Positions 45,519 to 54,404 are shown, counted from the stretch's first letter. The stretch is 64,000 bases of DNA from Methylococcaceae bacterium (GCA_013140705.1 JABFSH010000008.1:62001-126000); one strand, 5' to 3'. Program-made: numbers and translations. The notes: generated from the sequence alone by a model not told the origin.

Positions 45519-48173
45519 CTAAAACGCATAGCTCCAGGTCGCAGAAAGTGCGCCTTCTCGATCCAGTTGATAGCCATTGTAATCCGTACTAACCGGTTGC
45601 AGCCATTCGAAGTTCAAACTGTTACCGGCCAGATCGCCGCCGATCACCGCTGCATTCAAACCCAAGCCAAGATCCCAGAATTTGCCGCCATAGTTTTTCG
45701 AATAGTCCATCGGCCCCAGGGTCTGTATCAAACCTTCAAACTCATGCCTGACCGGGCCTTGTGAGGTGTAAACACCACGCACCGACGCCGACAACCAGTC
45801 CAGCAACTGGTAACTACCCCAGGCGGTCGACTGAAAAATATCGCCCAAGGCATAACCAGACGAGTTCTTGTGTTCCAGACGCTTGGTGCCACTCACTTGC
45901 GCACCCCAGGACCACTGATCCATTTTACCGGTATAGGTCAAAGCCGGTTTGAAATCCCAAGTGCCGCTACCCAGCTGCATGCCGTAGTGGATAATGCCGC
46001 CGGGTACTTTATGGTTGTCCCGTAACATTATCCCCACATCGCCGGTCGGCGCCGTTACACCCAAGGTCAGATTGACATGATGATTGGGCTCGCCCCATAA
46101 TTTGAATAAGGCATACATCCCGGTATCACCAACGCCCCCGGTATTATGACCCACGCCCAGGTGATGTTCGATATGCCTAGATTTGTCTTCAGTGCTGGGA
46201 CCACCAGCCTCAGCATCATCCGGTGTACCCGCTAAATGTCGCATATGCATGTTCATGTTCATAAACTGCGGCATCAACATCAGATTCAGCCAGTCAGTCG
46301 GCGCATACATGATGTCCAGCATGTGCATATGCATGTTCATGTTGTTGGGCGTTACATAACAGGCATTGGCAATGTCGGCACCACAACCCTGAGTAACAAT
46401 GGCCGGATCGGAAACATCGTTAGAACCGTGCAGCATGTCTCCAGCCTGGGTGCTGTACATGTAGCGATAACCGACCATAAAATCGCCGGGCTTGTCCATC
46501 ATATGCGCAAACATGACCCCGGCCGGTATCGGTGCGCCGTGATGATGGCCATGATGACTGTGTTCGTCACCACTGCCGCCACCCTGACCCAAAGCTCCCA
46601 GACTTACTTTTAATGATGCATTGGCAAAGTAATAATCAAAATTGGAATAATCACCTTCGCCACTACCGCCGATCATTAACGAACCGGAGTGAGTGTAATA
46701 TTCAAATCCGGTTTCCAGTGTGACACCTTTCGTAAATTGCTTGCTGATCGAAACGCCGCCGCTCAAGGCGCCATAGCCGGACAAGCGCTGATCGCTGGAA
46801 TAATAAGCCGGTAACAGTTGATATGCGGTAAGTGAATCTGTTCTTGCCTGATTCACCACCAGATACGGCGTATAAAAGTCAGCCGCATCCTGTGAATAAT
46901 AGCGAACTCTCGGTGTGATCGTCCAGCCATTGCCGACCGGTTGCACCCAGTCAGCCGCAATGGTATGGGCATGAATGCCCCAGTCGTCGGCGGCAAAATG
47001 ATAATCAAAATGCAGGGCCGAATCCAATGCATTGATATACTGCACAAAACGCGTACCGACGGTCCACTGATTTCTGATCTCCGGCCTGACTTCCGAATAA
47101 CTCCCTACCTGGGCAGTAAAAATATCGACGGAACGGACACCCTCAATGCCTGTAACAAAATCACGGCCATCGCCAAAACAGTCGGGGCAATCAGGATTCA
47201 AATTTTGATTGGGATTCACAAACAAGGCAGTCACAGACTTATATGGATTGGCCATATAGCCGGTACCGCGGCTATAGCCGACAGAGGCCTGAATCAGCGA
47301 GTCTTTCGTCAACACCTGAGTCAGATCGAGATTCGCCGCCCAATCCTGACGTTTTCCGTTTAAATGTACAAATTGATCAATTACTTCAGCCTGACCATTA
47401 TCCTGATATCTTGACGCATTAATATATGGAGCGGCGTCATGATCGAGAATGGCCTGCGTATCGCTATTGGTATAACTGACACCCACATTCAGCGTGGTCC
47501 GTTTTTGGTTGAAATCGAATCGCCCTCCCAGACTGCCAAATCGTGATTCATAATCCGGTTCGACCGACAGCCCCCCCCCCACATCGATGGCCGCTTCATC
47601 CCATTCGTAGCTGAGCTTGAAATCACCCTGCCGGCGGGTTTCCGGTGATGCTACCGACATTGTATGGACGACCTGAGTATCCGGGCTATAAGTCTCTATG
47701 CCGGTATTCTCGTCCAGACTCACGAACTTCAAGGGCGTCAACGTATTTTTATCGACAACTACTTGTCCTATCCCCAGCACATACGGCGATGCACCACCTT
47801 GCGTTGTTTGATTATTATTGCTGTTCATCGACAGCGGCGCTGTTGACACCGGTGTCGCACCACCCCAGGTGTCCTCGGTATAATTAAAGGCAAATTTGAT
47901 ACGGTCAGCCAATGCTATTTTGGCACCACCGTGAATCGAATCGACTTCAATCGGGTTTCTGTTATCCGGTACAAGACCGTAGAGATTTCGTTTGCCTTCC
48001 TGATAATGGCTGTATTGAAAGCCCACTTCCTCATCGTCGGCAGCCTGTGCCGAACCGGGCATAATCAAACCCGGCAACACCAGGGCCGCTGCGGTCAGGG
48101 CCAGAACACCAGGGTTACTGGAAGCTCTCAGAATATTTTTGGTAACCGGCTGTCCGTTGTGCACCGTGGCCAT
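45519..48173 (-). CDS. DUF3570 outer-membrane protein fused to a second barrel-like domain
   Basis: 884 residues from the ATG at 48173, which has GAAGG four bases ahead; a longer frame re-reads the DUF4266 gene. The signal ends GSAQA. Residues ~45-470 match DUF3570 (DEEVGFQYSHYQEGKRNLYG). A linker near 545-565 is His-rich (DEHSHHGHHHGAPIP). Residues ~570-884 resemble the outer-membrane MetA/phenol-degradation-type transporter group (GDFMVGYRYMY, MHMHMLDIMYAPTDWLNLML, then LGVTAPTGDVGIM) and end in the barrel signal ATWSYAF. The Met/His density (NMNMHMHML, NMNMHMRHL) suggests metal-ion contact. DUF3570 proteins normally stop at ~400 residues, so this is a fusion. Confidence 0.82.
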   Translation of the reverse strand: MATVHNGQPVTKNILRASSNPGVLALTAAALVLPGLIMPGSAQAADDEEVGFQYSHYQEGKRNLYGLVPDNRNPIEVDSIHGGAKIALADRIKFAFNYTEDTWGGATPVSTAPLSMNSNNNQTTQGGASPYVLGIGQVVVDKNTLTPLKFVSLDENTGIETYSPDTQVVHTMSVASPETRRQGDFKLSYEWDEAAIDVGGGLSVEPDYESRFGSLGGRFDFNQKRTTLNVGVSYTNSDTQAILDHDAAPYINASRYQDNGQAEVIDQFVHLNGKRQDWAANLDLTQVLTKDSLIQASVGYSRGTGYMANPYKSVTALFVNPNQNLNPDCPDCFGDGRDFVTGIEGVRSVDIFTAQVGSYSEVRPEIRNQWTVGTRFVQYINALDSALHFDYHFAADDWGIHAHTIAADWVQPVGNGWTITPRVRYYSQDAADFYTPYLVVNQARTDSLTAYQLLPAYYSSDQRLSGYGALSGGVSISKQFTKGVTLETGFEYYTHSGSLMIGGSGEGDYSNFDYYFANASLKVSLGALGQGGGSGDEHSHHGHHHGAPIPAGVMFAHMMDKPGDFMVGYRYMYSTQAGDMLHGSNDVSDPAIVTQGCGADIANACYVTPNNMNMHMHMLDIMYAPTDWLNLMLMPQFMNMNMHMRHLAGTPDDAEAGGPSTEDKSRHIEHHLGVGHNTGGVGDTGMYALFKLWGEPNHHVNLTLGVTAPTGDVGIMLRDNHKVPGGIIHYGMQLGSGTWDFKPALTYTGKMDQWSWGAQVSGTKRLEHKNSSGYALGDIFQSTAWGSYQLLDWLSASVRGVYTSQGPVRHEFEGLIQTLGPMDYSKNYGGKFWDLGLGLNAAVIGGDLAGNSLNFEWLQPVSTDYNGYQLDREGALSATWSYAF

Positions 48174-48189
48174 GAAACCTTCACCAGAA

Positions 48190-48414
48190 TTAGTAACAGC
48201 CACAACCACCTCCACCGCTTGAACCGCTGCTGGCTGCCGCTTCCCGGCTGCCATAGTTGTGTCCGCGCATGGTATTCAGCATGGGATAGGGATCCAGCGC
48301 CATCTGCGACTTGGCAAGAGTGCCGCGTTCCCAGGGCTGCACAGGCGCACACCCCGCTATGTACAGACTACTGAATACCAGCAGCCAATTGAAACTAATA
48401 ATAAATTTTCTCAT
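48190..48414 (-). CDS. DUF4266 small lipoprotein
   Basis: 74 residues. The signal ends YIAGC, giving a lipidated Cys near 21. The motif VQPWERGTLAKSQMALDP and the glycine-rich tail ending GGGGCGCY identify DUF4266. DUF4266 and DUF3570 genes are usually neighbours, often with a thioredoxin-like gene and ApbE. Here DUF3570 follows after 16 bp and a thioredoxin-like gene lies 1.4 kb upstream, but no ApbE is present. The C-terminal CGC could be a thiol or metal site. Confidence 0.88.
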   Translation of the reverse strand: MRKFIISFNWLLVFSSLYIAGCAPVQPWERGTLAKSQMALDPYPMLNTMRGHNYGSREAAASSGSSGGGGCGCY

Positions 48415-48589
48415 GGTATTTTCCTGTTGATTAGCTTACCAGTCGCTAATTTTTTGCAGTCGAGCGTACTCGATATTGCTTCATTTAACAATCGATTCTG
48501 TTCAGGCCTCTTCTGCCTGTATACCCTTCAGGTTATTTTACCCTTTGGATATAGAGGGAGAAAAACTTTTACTCCTTGGTTTGTTGCCA

Positions 48590-49236
48590 ACAGCCTTACC
48601 CCCCCTCTCCTGCTGGAGAGGGGGGGTAAGGAGATTTAGAATAAAGTGATCGCTTCAGCCTTCCCTCTAAACCAATCCTTCAGGTCTTTGGAAACTAAAT
48701 CATTAACCTGGGTTGATGAAAAAATTATGTAAATTTATTTTATTTCTCCTCACCCAACCCTCTCCAGCAGGAGAGGGCTTTTCTGCTGTATCTTAAAGTC
48801 CTGAAGCTATACTCATCGCACTTAAAAAATTCGGCACATTCGCCCCCTCTCCAACAGGAGAGGGCTTTTTCTGCAGTATCCTAAACGCCAGCAGCTATGT
48901 ACTCTATCGCATCCGTGCATGACGCCAGCACATTTAACCCCCTCTCCTGCTGGAGAGGGTCGGGGTGAGGAGATTTAGAATAAACTGATCGCTTCTGACT
49001 TCCCTCTAAATCAATCCTTCAGGTCTTTGGAAACTAAATCATTAACCGGTGCTGATGAAAAAATTATGTAAATTTATTTTATTTCTCCTCACCCAACCCT
49101 CTCCAGCAGGAGAGGGCTTTTTCTGCAGTATCCTAAACGCCAGCAGCTATGTACTCTATCGCATCCGTGCATGACGCCAGCACCTTTAACCCCCTCTCCT
49201 GCTGGAGAGGGCCGGGGTGAGGAGATTTAGAATAAT
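48590..49236. repeat. Large direct repeats with CCCTCTCCTGCTGGAGAGGG palindromes
   Basis: The block from GAGATTTAGAATAAA through CTTCAGGTCTTTGGAAACTA and CCTCACCCAACCCTCTCCAG occurs at 48631 and 48970. GAGATTTAGAATAA appears again at 49222, giving unequal units of 339 and 252 bp. Each carries one or more perfect CCCTCTCC(T/A)GC(T/A)GGAGAGGG palindromes, also seen at 39740 and 49690. It lies in the gap between DUF4266 and the thioredoxin gene. Confidence 0.7.
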
Positions 49237-49267
49237 GGAAATTCATTAATATCGATACCTTGTTAAA

Positions 49268-49654
49268 CTACTTATCTCCATTTAGACATCCATCAGGGTG
49301 GTCTGTATTCAAGCCATACTCAATTCCTTCTATTAGCCGACGAATAACCTCTAAAACACCGTCACTATTTTCAGTGACCTCGTTATTCCAGAACCTTATA
49401 ACTTTAAATCCGCGATTTTCAAGAAATAAACTGCGCTGTTGGTCATAGTCTGCTTGATTGGCGTGCTGCCCTCCATCCAGTTCAATAATCAGTTTTAAAT
49501 CAAAACATATAAAATCAACAATATAAGGTTCAATAGGATATTGTCGACGAAACTTGTAGTTAAATACATTTCTATTACGCAGTTGTTTCCATAACAGTTG
49601 CTCAACATCAGTCTGATTTTTTCTCAGGGATCTTGCTTTGTTAAGTATGCCCAT
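49268..49654 (-). CDS. DUF559 domain protein (endonuclease-like)
   Basis: 128 residues from the ATG at 49654. The upstream extension runs through a repeat and is unlikely. ARSLRKNQTDVEQLLWKQLR, then FRRQYPIEPYIVDFICFDLKLIIELDGGQH and GFKVIRFWNNEV, form the DUF559 core, which resembles the restriction-endonuclease/Vsr fold (D, ExD-like ELDGGQH). Such genes travel with repeats and mobile DNA. It stands between the thioredoxin-like gene and DUF4266, apparently as an insertion. Confidence 0.88.
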   Translation of the reverse strand: MGILNKARSLRKNQTDVEQLLWKQLRNRNVFNYKFRRQYPIEPYIVDFICFDLKLIIELDGGQHANQADYDQQRSLFLENRGFKVIRFWNNEVTENSDGVLEVIRRLIEGIEYGLNTDHPDGCLNGDK

Positions 49655-49786
49655 ATCGGTAATTTTACTTAAAGTCAGAACCAAACGCCCTCTCCAGCAG
49701 GAGAGGGAACGAAGGTGCCGAATTTTGAAGTGCGATGAGTATAAAACAAACATGGAACAATTGCCGGTAAGGCTGGGTAAAATAAT

Positions 49787-50308
49787 TTATTTTCCGGCCT
49801 GTTTGCTTTCGGCAAGCAATTTTTCAACCAGTGCCCGAAACTCTTGCGCTTCGCCGGGTCGAAAGCCTAAATGCAGATGGCGTATGACACCGTTGCGATC
49901 AATCAAATAAGATGATGGCATGGCTTTTACACCAAAACTCTTGGCACAGCGTTCTTCAGTATCTGTTGCAATAGTGAAACTGGCGGGAGTTTGTTCCAAA
50001 AAAAGTTTTGCCTCGTCTACATTTTCATCCAGGTTGACACCAATGACCTGTAAGCCCTGCTCTTTCAGGTCATGATCCAGCGAATTCATAAATGGAAACG
50101 ATTTGATACACGGACCACACCAGGAAGCCCAAAAATCGACATAGACGACTTGGCCTTTGAACTGCTTTAAATCCAGCGACTGCTTGTCCGTAAAAGTAGT
50201 CAACGCACAGTGTGGCGCCGGGCGTTGTTCAGTTTCTGCCGCCTGGGACGATAGCGACCAGAACGGTAACGCCAGGGAGACACAAATGAATAAAATTCGT
50301 AAGTTCAT
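49787..50308 (-). CDS. Periplasmic TlpA-like thioredoxin
   Basis: 173 residues. The signal ends SSQAA. The fold shows VVYVDFWASWCGPCIKSFPF, with the redox pair WCGPC near residues 62-66, GVNLDENVDEAKLF and the cis-Pro region AMPSSYLIDRNG. It reduces or exchanges disulfides in the periplasm. Genes of this type commonly neighbour DUF4266-DUF3570, so its likely clients are those Cys-bearing surface proteins; here a DUF559 gene and repeats intervene. Confidence 0.88.
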   Translation of the reverse strand: MNLRILFICVSLALPFWSLSSQAAETEQRPAPHCALTTFTDKQSLDLKQFKGQVVYVDFWASWCGPCIKSFPFMNSLDHDLKEQGLQVIGVNLDENVDEAKLFLEQTPASFTIATDTEERCAKSFGVKAMPSSYLIDRNGVIRHLHLGFRPGEAQEFRALVEKLLAESKQAGK

Positions 50309-50448
50309 AACTTTCTCAGGCTCTCTTTATAATTGATGTTATTGTTGAGCCGACACATTATTTTGATATATAACACCGATGCTCGAATCGTCCGTCTTCA
50401 AAATAAGCCAACACCGTTACGCGTAGGCAGACAATAACAGTCGCTTAA

Positions 50449-50635
50449 TTCTACATTTGTCAGATTCCATGCTAACTATTTTCCAAGATCGTCATTCCGG
50501 CATGGATTGCCGGACCCGTTAGAGCGCGAAGCGAATCCAGGCTCCAGGGATGGATTTGAACTTGCCATCCATGGCACTTGATACCCGCTTCCCGGCGAGT
50601 ATGACGAGCTTGTAGATAATCTGAACAAAGTAGAA
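50449..50635. mobile_element. Family B MITE-like element, copy 3
   Basis: 187 bp, ends TTCTACATTTGTCAGATTCC and TAATCTGAACAAAGTAGAA. The flanks GCTTAA and TAAGC extend the palindrome instead of forming a direct repeat. It lies between the thioredoxin gene and the third small secreted gene. Confidence 0.7.
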
Positions 50636-50749
50636 TAAGCGTAACGGTATTGGCCTCATCCAGCCTTCTGACCCCTGTAGCAAGGTTTTTGAGCTTATAA
50701 GATCCCTAACAACTTTGCTTAACCGGTCAAATGATTGACCGAAGTGTTG

Positions 50750-51289
50750 TTATTGATTTTGCAAAGGCGCCAGTTCCTCGGTACCGGTATGGGCATTGTT
50801 GATATCTTCACAATGTGCCGTCAATAAATAAGTATCGGCAGCATTTATAGTGTGGTGCACAAACACTTCAAAAGTAGGCTCAATTTCTGTGGTCGGGGTT
50901 CCAACATTATAAACCTTTAGCCTTCTGACCGCACCGGCAACGCCATCGGCTGGAGCAAAATCCGTTGTACTGAGGGATCGTTGGTAACCCAGCGGACCAT
51001 TCGGAGCCGGCGTAGCGTCAAGAATTGTGGCGACCGCAGTCAACGCTCCACCACCTGGTGAATCGTCCCGGATCTGAATATACAAATGATCGGTAGGAAG
51101 TTGCGAGGCCGCCAGCGGATCGGCTATGCATTGCACGCGATAACTGTCCACCACGGAATTACCGCGACCGCCAGCCACACCATTTGTCAGTGTACCCACG
51201 ACGTCATGGGCGAAGACAGGGTTTACGTCCATAATTGCAGTAAGGCTTAAGACGGCCATTAAACTTGTTGTTAATTTTATTTTTTTCAT
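50750..51289 (-). CDS. Small secreted protein with predicted mature N-terminal His (paralog 3 of 3)
   Basis: 179 residues. The signal ends NPVFA, so the mature chain begins HDVVGTL. It shows D-x-Y-x3-C (DSYRVQC), V-x-HT (VHHTINAADTY), Y-x4-HC (LLTAHCED) and HTGT, ending PLQNQ. As with paralog 1, an STN-HEAT protein is encoded just upstream on the same strand, so the pair is a repeated module. The family is not one I recognise. Cu(I/II) binding is a testable guess from the N-terminal His plus three more conserved His and two Cys. Confidence 0.75.
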   Translation of the reverse strand: MKKIKLTTSLMAVLSLTAIMDVNPVFAHDVVGTLTNGVAGGRGNSVVDSYRVQCIADPLAASQLPTDHLYIQIRDDSPGGGALTAVATILDATPAPNGPLGYQRSLSTTDFAPADGVAGAVRRLKVYNVGTPTTEIEPTFEVFVHHTINAADTYLLTAHCEDINNAHTGTEELAPLQNQ

Positions 51290-51367
51290 TGGTTTTTACT
51301 CTCTCATTTAATAAATTTAATGAAACCGACCGAATGATTGGTCGCATCGCTTGATTATTGCTACTTC

Positions 51368-51567
51368 TCTATTAGCCAAAGCATCAGCCAGTGCCAAAAT
51401 TTCGTCATCCCGGCAGGGATGCCGGTATCCAGGTCCATGGAGGTAACTTGCCAAGTACTCAGTCGCTCAACTGAGGCACCATGCAAACCATGCATTCACA
51501 TCCATGTGACTGGATACCGGCATCCCTGCCAGTATGACGGTGCTGGCTGAATATCCTTGCTAATCAG
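51368..51567. repeat. Family C relative, diverged, ending inside a gene
   Basis: Left CTATTAGCCAAAGCATCAGC and right GGCTGAATATCCTTGCTAAT are inverted ends around CGTCATCCCGGCAGGGATGC...GCATCCCTGCCAGTATGACG. The right end overlaps the last codons and supplies the TAG stop of the STN-HEAT gene at 51560. Confidence 0.5.
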
Positions 51568-52399
51568 TTTGCACTTTGTTCAACAATTGCAGCTTGGTCG
51601 TTGCGTACTGCCGGATATTCTCATCGCTGTCCTTGAGGGCCTGCTGCAATAAAGCCATATTGTTGCCCACGCTTTCCACCGCCATTCGACGCACCTCCGC
51701 ATTGACATCCTGCAGCGCTGCCTCGATCTCCGGCAGGGCTGCCTGGCCTTCGCGCTGCGCCAGTTCAAAGACCGCCTGCGCCCTGACACCCGGATCCTTG
51801 TCCGACAGGGCATTTTTCAAAACACGCTGCACCTGCGCGTCACCCTCACGGCCGGCCCGGGCCAAGGAGATAATGGCGTTCATCCGCTCCCGAGGATCCC
51901 TGGCCAATTCCAGCAACTGGTCGGTTATCTCGGCTATTTCCGAATCGGTGGCGGCAACCCGCTGTGGCGGTTTCAACGCAAGTGCGGGGTCATCGTCAGA
52001 GACAGGGTGGACCGATGATATGACCGGCATCTGCAGCAACCAGACTTCCGACTGAGCGTCCTTTGTTTGATAATCGTTTTCCGCTGATCCGTTGCGAAAC
52101 ACCCTATCAACATGGGAACCCAGCAAGCACTGCAACAATGACTTTAAACTGCCTTGACAATCGACCGTCAGTAAAGCATCAGGTAAAGCCAGTGTGTGTA
52201 TGGTAGCGCCGGTTTTTTCGCTGATCGCATCAAACACCTGTCGCAATGTCGCCTCCCTGGCAGATAATCGTAAGCGATGTTGCGCATCGTGCTCCAGGAT
52301 TATTGAATGCCTCGGCTTCGATTCCGGCGGGCTTTGCGCGCCGGATAGACAGGATGTCGACAACAGCAAAAACATGAGAATAGCCCGAATAAGCAACAC
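51560..52399 (-). CDS. Secreted STN-like/HEAT-repeat protein (copy 2)
   Basis: 279 residues from a GTG at 52399, chosen because TGGAG lies 7 nt before it and because it opens a good signal (LLIRAILMFLLLSTSCLSGA). An ATG at 52474 would add 25 charged residues. The STN-like part (LSAREATLRQVFDAISEKTG, VDCQGSLKSLLQCLLGSHVD) is followed by HEAT repeats (DAQVQRVLKNALSDKDPGVRAQ, DVNAEVRRMAVESVG, DSDENIRQYATTKLQ). It is paralogous to 18010 and again sits before a His-N-terminal secreted gene. The last codons coincide with a family C repeat end. Confidence 0.75.
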   Translation of the reverse strand: MLLIRAILMFLLLSTSCLSGAQSPPESKPRHSIILEHDAQHRLRLSAREATLRQVFDAISEKTGATIHTLALPDALLTVDCQGSLKSLLQCLLGSHVDRVFRNGSAENDYQTKDAQSEVWLLQMPVISSVHPVSDDDPALALKPPQRVAATDSEIAEITDQLLELARDPRERMNAIISLARAGREGDAQVQRVLKNALSDKDPGVRAQAVFELAQREGQAALPEIEAALQDVNAEVRRMAVESVGNNMALLQQALKDSDENIRQYATTKLQLLNKVQTD

Positions 52400-52698
52400 C
52401 GAATGACTCCAGATTTCCTGTTGATTTCGACCTCTACTGTCTAACCGAGCCTTTGTTGCTCGTAGGTCTCGCATGATTTATATCACTTTGCGCTTCATGC
52501 TTTAACGTCGAACACTCGTTGAAACATGAAGCCGAGCAGATATTTCCTGAACAAACACCTGAAGCTCATTGATTTGAACAATTTGATACAGCCTCAATCC
52601 TTTGACTGGCGAATCCATTCGAAACTGGATTGAACTGCATTCCCTTCATCGCGAATTCCCCGGCAGAACCCGAACGAAATCCCGATAACCCGTGCGCT

Positions 52699-53460
52699 TT
52701 AAGCCGCCATGCGGCTTTCTTTTTTGCGACCGACCACACCCAGACCGGCCAGGGCTGAACCGAACAACCAAAGCGCCGCGGGTACCGGCACAGCAGCCGG
52801 TGCAGTTGTTGTTACAACATTGCCCGTTACAGTTAAATCGTAAATATTATTTACCGAAAATGCGGGGTCGCCGATAGGAAAAAAACTATTCCACAAAGCA
52901 GCTTGCAAATTGGATCCAATGGCTATAGTTTGCCCCAAAGCACCCGTCAAGTGCACGTCATTGCTTAACGAAGTAGGGCCATTTAAGTAATCTGATTGAA
53001 GGATCAGATAAGTGGAACCGCCCGTCAAATTCAATGTCAAGCCCGGATCAGATATGCCGCCTGCGGGGGATGGGGGGGTAGTAGTGGGGTTAGCGGGAAT
53101 GTACTGATGCACCGGGACAAAGTATGCGTTAAGGTCTGGTGTCAGCCCCGTAGTAACATTGGTCAACCCAAACGGCGCATTATCATTGGCGCCGACCAAC
53201 ACCCAATTCGAACCCACTTGTTGCCAAACGCTCAAAAGTCCGTTCATGAAAACTTCATTACCATCAGTACTCATGGCTGAACTCAAAAATATATCAGAAG
53301 AACCTGATGACAGCGCCTGAATATAATAAGCTTCTAGACCGTTGCCTCCTGGCGCATTAGCATCTTGAGTTGTGTGAGTAAGACCAGTGATTGTTAATGC
53401 CTGTGCTGCGCCTGTTGACAAACTTGCGAGTGCCAGCAGGGCTAATGCTGTTTTTTTCAT
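52699..53460 (-). CDS. PEP/VPxPA-CTERM sorted protein
   Basis: 253 residues. The signal ends GAAQA. The body GSSDIFLSSAMSTDGNEVF, VLVGANDNAPFGL and GSTYLILQSDYL is a beta-rich secreted protein, similar in layout to the protein at 53719 (both have VLVGxND and a late beta strand before the tail), so they may be distant paralogs. The tail is AVPVPAALWLFGSALAGLGV plus GRKKESR. The leader carries a GGTACTAAAT/ATTTAGTACC inverted pair. No sigma-54 site was found. Confidence 0.8.
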   Translation of the reverse strand: MKKTALALLALASLSTGAAQALTITGLTHTTQDANAPGGNGLEAYYIQALSSGSSDIFLSSAMSTDGNEVFMNGLLSVWQQVGSNWVLVGANDNAPFGLTNVTTGLTPDLNAYFVPVHQYIPANPTTTPPSPAGGISDPGLTLNLTGGSTYLILQSDYLNGPTSLSNDVHLTGALGQTIAIGSNLQAALWNSFFPIGDPAFSVNNIYDLTVTGNVVTTTAPAAVPVPAALWLFGSALAGLGVVGRKKESRMAA

Positions 53461-53615
53461 GTAAATTTCCTCATCTTGGTTATTGAAATTGGTTGGTACT
53501 AAATAGCTTTAGCCATCATAACAGTGCGCCAAATATATTTAGTACCAAATCAAACACTTTGCACTACGAATCCGGCCTTTTGGCGAAGAACTTGGTTAAT
53601 AACAACTTCACGCTG

Positions 53616-53650
53616 TAGACCTACGAGGTTTTAAAAACCCCGTAGGTCTA
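53616..53650 (-). terminator. Stem-loop terminator after the 53719 gene
   Basis: TAGACCTACG...CGTAGGTCTA with an inner GGTTTTtaAAAACC stem, a near-perfect 17-bp palindrome ~70 bp beyond the stop of the 53719 gene. A dispersed hairpin cannot be excluded. Confidence 0.5.
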
Positions 53651-53718
53651 TGGTGAATTAACGAATATTATATCTGACCAAATCCTGACTACTCAAACAG
53701 CCGGTTCAATAGTATTTT

Positions 53719-54282
53719 TCAAGCTACCAGGCGCTGACTTTTTCTTTTTGAAAGACCCAGAAAGCCCATCAAACCGGTACCAAACAACCAGACCGCCGCA
53801 GGTACTGGCACGGCAGAAACGTTGCCATCCACTGTGAAGTTATAAGCAAAATAAGATTCCGTGCTGGAGCCAATGAATCCATCTGCCAATGACGTTCCCG
53901 CCGGGGTATAACCGGAACCGGTAATGGTCGCCAGATACGTTCCTTCGGCCAAATTTAATTTTAATTGTGAATCAAAAGGTTGCCCTACTTCAAAATAGTT
54001 AACCAAAGCGGTGTCATCATTGGACCCCACAAGCACCCAATCAGATGCTAATGTTGGATTGGCCGCTGTTGTCGACCACAGTGTCAAATACGGATTGGCT
54101 GGCGCACTGGTGTTTGTATATATGTTTACAATATCGGTGTTGCCGGCATCAACGTTAAACGCAAAGGCATCAACGGCATCGGCAGCGACATGTTCCTGAT
54201 AGCCAAAATCCAAAACGTTTGCCTGCGCAGCGCCTGTTAGCAGCGCAAACAACGCAAAAGCGGAGTAAATATGTTTTTTCAT
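53719..54282 (-). CDS. PEP/VPxPA-CTERM sorted protein (DVUA0089-like)
   Basis: 187 residues. The signal ends GAAQA. The body has FGYQEHVAADAVDAFAFNVD, YLTLWSTT, DWVLVGSNDDTALVN and a GTYLATITGSGYTP strand, the compact jelly-roll-like layout of DVUA0089-type PEP-CTERM proteins. The tail is AVPVPAAVWLFGTGLMGFLG plus SKRKS. Encoded between two other secreted proteins on the minus strand. Confidence 0.82.
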   Translation of the reverse strand: MKKHIYSAFALFALLTGAAQANVLDFGYQEHVAADAVDAFAFNVDAGNTDIVNIYTNTSAPANPYLTLWSTTAANPTLASDWVLVGSNDDTALVNYFEVGQPFDSQLKLNLAEGTYLATITGSGYTPAGTSLADGFIGSSTESYFAYNFTVDGNVSAVPVPAAVWLFGTGLMGFLGLSKRKSQRLVA

Positions 54283-54404
54283 TATCTTTTCCTTGAGTTA
54301 TTGGGAATTAGCACCTGATCACCCTGTTTTGAATCACCGGATCGTCGCCATCTGACAACGATCCGTTCTATCCAAACCGGCGGTTCAGTTGCCTCTCAGC
54401 ACTA

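Noticed and set aside
48590-49236. Repeats that might be taken for a CRISPR array
   Set aside because: Units are hundreds of bases long and unequal, with palindromes rather than short repeats and unique spacers. No cas genes are present.
49654-49753. N-terminal extension of the DUF559 protein
   Set aside because: The added 33 residues translate a CCCTCTCC palindrome repeat and precede the conserved start MGILNKARSLRKN.
53461-53600. Sigma-54 promoter before the sorted-protein gene at 52699
   Set aside because: The nearest match (TTTGCACTACGAATCC) has 9 instead of 10 nt between the GC and GG elements.
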